A stretch of 8,007 nucleotides of DNA from Acidobacteriaceae bacterium (GTDB taxonomy: Bacteria > Acidobacteriota > Terriglobia > Terriglobales > Acidobacteriaceae). Shown here one piece after another: positions 6,241-8,007 of this stretch. The translations under genes and the position numbers were made by a program. The stretch covers positions 1-8,007 of the forward strand of contig JASHTU010000537.1 of the NCBI GenBank assembly GCA_030040395.1, in the 5' to 3' direction. The first letter of the stretch is position 1, and the number at the start of each line of letters is the position of its first letter. The notes beneath the pieces were generated by a model. The model ran no database searches. It worked only from the letters and a program-made list of their open reading frames with translations, and was not told the DNA's origin.

Positions 6241-6507
6241 GTGCTGGCGACTCAAAAGAAAGCAGATCTGATTGAACGCTTCCGCACCCACGAGAAGGAC
6301 ACCGGTTCACCGGAGGTCCAGATCGCGATTCTGAGCGAGCGGATTGGCGACTTGACCGAGCACTTCAAAACTCACAAGAAAGACCACGCTTCCCGGCGTG
6401 GATTGTTGATGTTGGTCAGTAAGCGCCGCCGCCTTCTGGATTATCTGAAGGCGCACGATTCCGACCGCTATCGCGACGTGATCGGCAAGCTCGGTATCCG
6501 CAAATAA
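6241..6507 (+). CDS. rpsO: 30S ribosomal protein S15
   Basis: This 88-residue protein is ribosomal protein S15, which binds 16S rRNA early in assembly of the 30S platform. Length and sequence are typical. DTGSPEVQ lies at 21-28, and the second half carries the [12 protein letters not shown] and [12 protein letters not shown] rRNA-binding helices, ending in GIRK. The start is GTG, with GAGGAG (6224-6229) 11 nt upstream. The gene is followed by pnp, the common bacterial order. A structured leader with a possible leader peptide precedes it, consistent with the autoregulation known for S15 elsewhere. Confidence 0.98.
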   Translation: MLATQKKADLIERFRTHEKDTGSPEVQIAILSERIGDLTEHFKTHKKDHASRRGLLMLVSKRRRLLDYLKAHDSDRYRDVIGKLGIRK

Positions 6508-6568
6508 TCAGAAAGCCCCTATTGAACCGGAAGCGCCCAGACCGGAGATTGGTCACGGCCCTCATTCC

Positions 6569-6598
6569 ACCCGGAATCCGGGGCCGGGTTCTATTTGG
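6569..6598 (+). terminator. Possible partial terminator after rpsO
   Basis: ACCCGG (6569-6574) pairs with CCGGGT (6584-6589), followed by a T-rich stretch TTCTATTT (6589-6596). An alternative inner stem, CCCGG/CCGGG around AAT (6570-6582), competes. The short, interrupted T-tract suggests at best partial termination, which would let some transcripts continue into pnp. Confidence 0.35.
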
Positions 6599-6632
6599 CG
6601 AGCCGTTAGGGCCGCCAGAGCGCGCGCGGAGG

Positions 6633-6665
6633 TTTCGCTTCCGCCGGCGGCCGGCGGCGACGAAA
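6633..6665 (+). promoter_or_regulatory. Long GC-rich hairpin in the pnp leader, candidate RNase III site
   Basis: TTTCG (6633-6637) pairs with CGAAA (6661-6665), and CCGCCGG (6641-6647) pairs with CCGGCGG (6651-6657). They are separated by a symmetric 3 x 3 internal loop and closed by a CGG triloop, giving 12 base pairs in 33 nt. In E. coli, RNase III cuts a leader hairpin of pnp and PNPase then removes the product to repress itself. This hairpin is in the equivalent location. Confidence 0.45.
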
Positions 6666-6921
6666 GCCGCGGCGCGGAACCACTCTGCGCCAAGAATTCC
6701 CTCGGCAACCAGGCGTCGCGAGGGACGTATTGGCGTGTTGAAACCTGCCGCCTTCCTGCCTTGCGGAGGAATCGATCGCGTTCAGGGCGAGCTGCTTCCG
6801 ATGTGGCCAGAGTTACGCTTCGGCGGACGCCGACCGGATTCCGGACCCCGCTCGGCGGCGCTGCTCCGCTCCGTTTATCCCACACAAGCTTCCCAAAGGA
6901 ACAAAACGAAATGAGGATTCT

Positions 6922-8007
6922 ATGTCAACCAAGCATGAAGTAGCCGTCGAGCTTGCCGGCGGCAAAAGGCTGGTGTTTGAAACCGGCCGCATGGCCAAGC
7001 AAGCCTCGGGCGCCGCCTTGGTGTCCACCGGCGAAACCGTCGTGCTGGCCACTGCCGTGGCTTCTCCCGATACCCGGGAAGGCGTCGATTTTTTCCCGCT
7101 CACGGTCGATTACCGCGAGTACACCTATGCCGGAGGACGGATTCCGGGCGGATTTATCAAGCGCGAAGGCCGGCCCAGCGAAAAGGAGATTCTGACCGCG
7201 CGGCAGATCGACCGGCCCATCCGGCCGCTGTTTCCGGAGGGTTTCCGCAATGAGACACAAGTGATCGCCCTGGTTTTCTCCGCGGACAAGGAAAACGATC
7301 CCGATGTGATCGCCATCAACGCCGCCGCCGCCGCCCTCGCCCTCTCTGACGTTCCCTTTGGAGCCACGGTTGGCGCGGTGCGCGTGGGCCGCGTGGACGG
7401 CGAGTTCGTGGTGAACCCCACCTACGGCGAACGCCAGGCGAGCACCGTCAACATCATGGTCGTCGGCCACAAGGATGGCATCGTGATGATTGAGGCTGGC
7501 GCCAAGCAGGAATCGGAAGCTGTCATTCTGGGCGCCATCGAATTCGGGCACGACCAGATCAAGAAAATCGTTGCCGCCATCGAGGAGTTGGCCGCTACAG
7601 CCGGCAAACCGAAGCGCCCGTTCACTGCGCCGGAGTTCGACGAAGCCTACTTTGAAGCGTTGAAAGCCAAGATCGGCGAACGCCTGAAGGACGCCCTCGA
7701 CACCAAGACCCACGGCAAAATCGAAAGCTACGCGCTCATCAAGGAACTTCAGAACGAGCTGACTGCTGAAATTCCGGGCGAGGATGCAGCGGCGAAAAAC
7801 AAGCTCGGCCGCTATTACGAGTTGCTGCGTGAGCGGCTCTTCCGCGGGCAGGTGACCCGAGAGCACATCCGGCCCGACCGGCGCGCCTTCGACGAAATCC
7901 GGCCCATCAGCATCGAGACCGGCGTGCTTCCGCGAACCCACGGATCGGCCTTGTTCACGCGTGGAGAAACCCAGGCCCTGGTCACCGCGACGCTGGGCAC
8001 CATGGAC
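6922..8007 (+). CDS. pnp: Polynucleotide phosphorylase, 5' part (cut by window edge)
   Basis: The open frame runs from the ATG to the window end, giving 362 residues of a protein usually about 700 long. PNPase degrades RNA 3' to 5' with phosphate and is part of RNA-turnover complexes. The first RNase PH domain (about 1-145) carries GGRIPGGF and KREGRPSEKE, followed by TARQIDRPIRPLFPEGF. A helical linker domain covers roughly 240-310. The second, catalytic RNase PH domain opens with RPDRRAFDEIRPI (317-329) and LPRTHGSALFTRGETQALVT. The rest of that domain and the KH and S1 RNA-binding domains lie beyond the window. The start has GAGGA (6913-6917) only 4 nt upstream, a short spacing. It lies downstream of rpsO and probably has its own leader control. 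Confidence 0.97.
   Translation, partial: MSTKHEVAVELAGGKRLVFETGRMAKQASGAALVSTGETVVLATAVASPDTREGVDFFPLTVDYREYTYAGGRIPGGFIKREGRPSEKEILTARQIDRPIRPLFPEGFRNETQVIALVFSADKENDPDVIAINAAAAALALSDVPFGATVGAVRVGRVDGEFVVNPTYGERQASTVNIMVVGHKDGIVMIEAGAKQESEAVILGAIEFGHDQIKKIVAAIEELAATAGKPKRPFTAPEFDEAYFEALKAKIGERLKDALDTKTHGKIESYALIKELQNELTAEIPGEDAAAKNKLGRYYELLRERLFRGQVTREHIRPDRRAFDEIRPISIETGVLPRTHGSALFTRGETQALVTATLGTMD

Larger units (their letters stand above)
6508..6921 (+). promoter_or_regulatory. Structured rpsO-pnp intergenic region / pnp leader
   Basis: These 414 bp contain no convincing gene. Open frames on both strands (6522-6914 plus, 6562-6885 minus) are Arg/Pro-rich and look like GC-rich noise. The stretch does contain several inverted repeats: 6569-6589, 6633-6665, 6698-6725 (7-bp stem TCCCTCG/CGAGGGA with a 14-nt loop) and 6820-6833 (5-bp stem TCGGC/GCCGA). 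pnp leaders of other bacteria are structured and used for autoregulation, so a similar role is likely here. No clear promoter was found. Confidence 0.5.

Noticed and set aside
6522..6914. 130-residue plus-strand and 107-residue minus-strand frames in the rpsO-pnp spacer
   Set aside because: Both are Arg/Pro/Ala-rich without motifs, and the region is better explained as a structured RNA leader.
6925..7941. 338-residue minus-strand frame opposite pnp
   Set aside because: It is an antisense shadow of a highly conserved PNPase coding region.

Overview
The window looks like chromosomal DNA from an acidobacterium (Acidobacteriota, Terriglobia-like). The main reason is the gene at 3893-4942, which matches the VWFA-related family that is strongly expanded in Acidobacteria. 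GC-rich coding sequence and the rpsO-pnp pair fit but do not prove this. The taxonomic call is an inference from memory of the families; no search was run.

Layout. (1) 17-2734 holds a divergent accessory-looking group. A DUF2235 alpha/beta hydrolase is on the minus strand. Across a 222-bp intergenic region, a lipoprotein and a small helical protein of unknown function form a likely two-gene operon on the plus strand. The intergenic region carries two outward-facing candidate promoters with a perfect 10-bp palindrome between them. (2) 2819-3280 is a PEBP/YbhB-type protein, convergent with that operon. (3) 3554-3778 is a small Trp/Arg-rich protein with a good ribosome binding site, followed by the secreted VWFA-related protein, whose metal-binding (MIDAS) residues all appear to be replaced. 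(4) 4992-5957 (minus) is a multi-pass membrane protein made of two lycopene-cyclase-type halves. (5) 6241-8007 is the conserved rpsO-pnp locus, ribosomal protein S15 followed by polynucleotide phosphorylase, the latter cut by the window edge.

How the genes relate. Only rpsO-pnp is a well-known functional pair: S15 joins the 30S subunit, PNPase degrades RNA, and both are commonly controlled through structured mRNA leaders. Both leaders here show such structure. Upstream of rpsO is a 12-codon ORF with a strong Shine-Dalgarno sequence that contains two mutually exclusive hairpins. The 414-bp rpsO-pnp spacer contains a long GC-rich hairpin of the kind RNase III could cut. The DUF2235 hydrolase and its divergent lipoprotein/small-protein operon are the best candidates for an undescribed system. 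They could be an enzyme with a cell-envelope partner, but the sequence alone does not show that they work together. No mobile elements, CRISPR arrays, tRNAs or rRNAs were seen.
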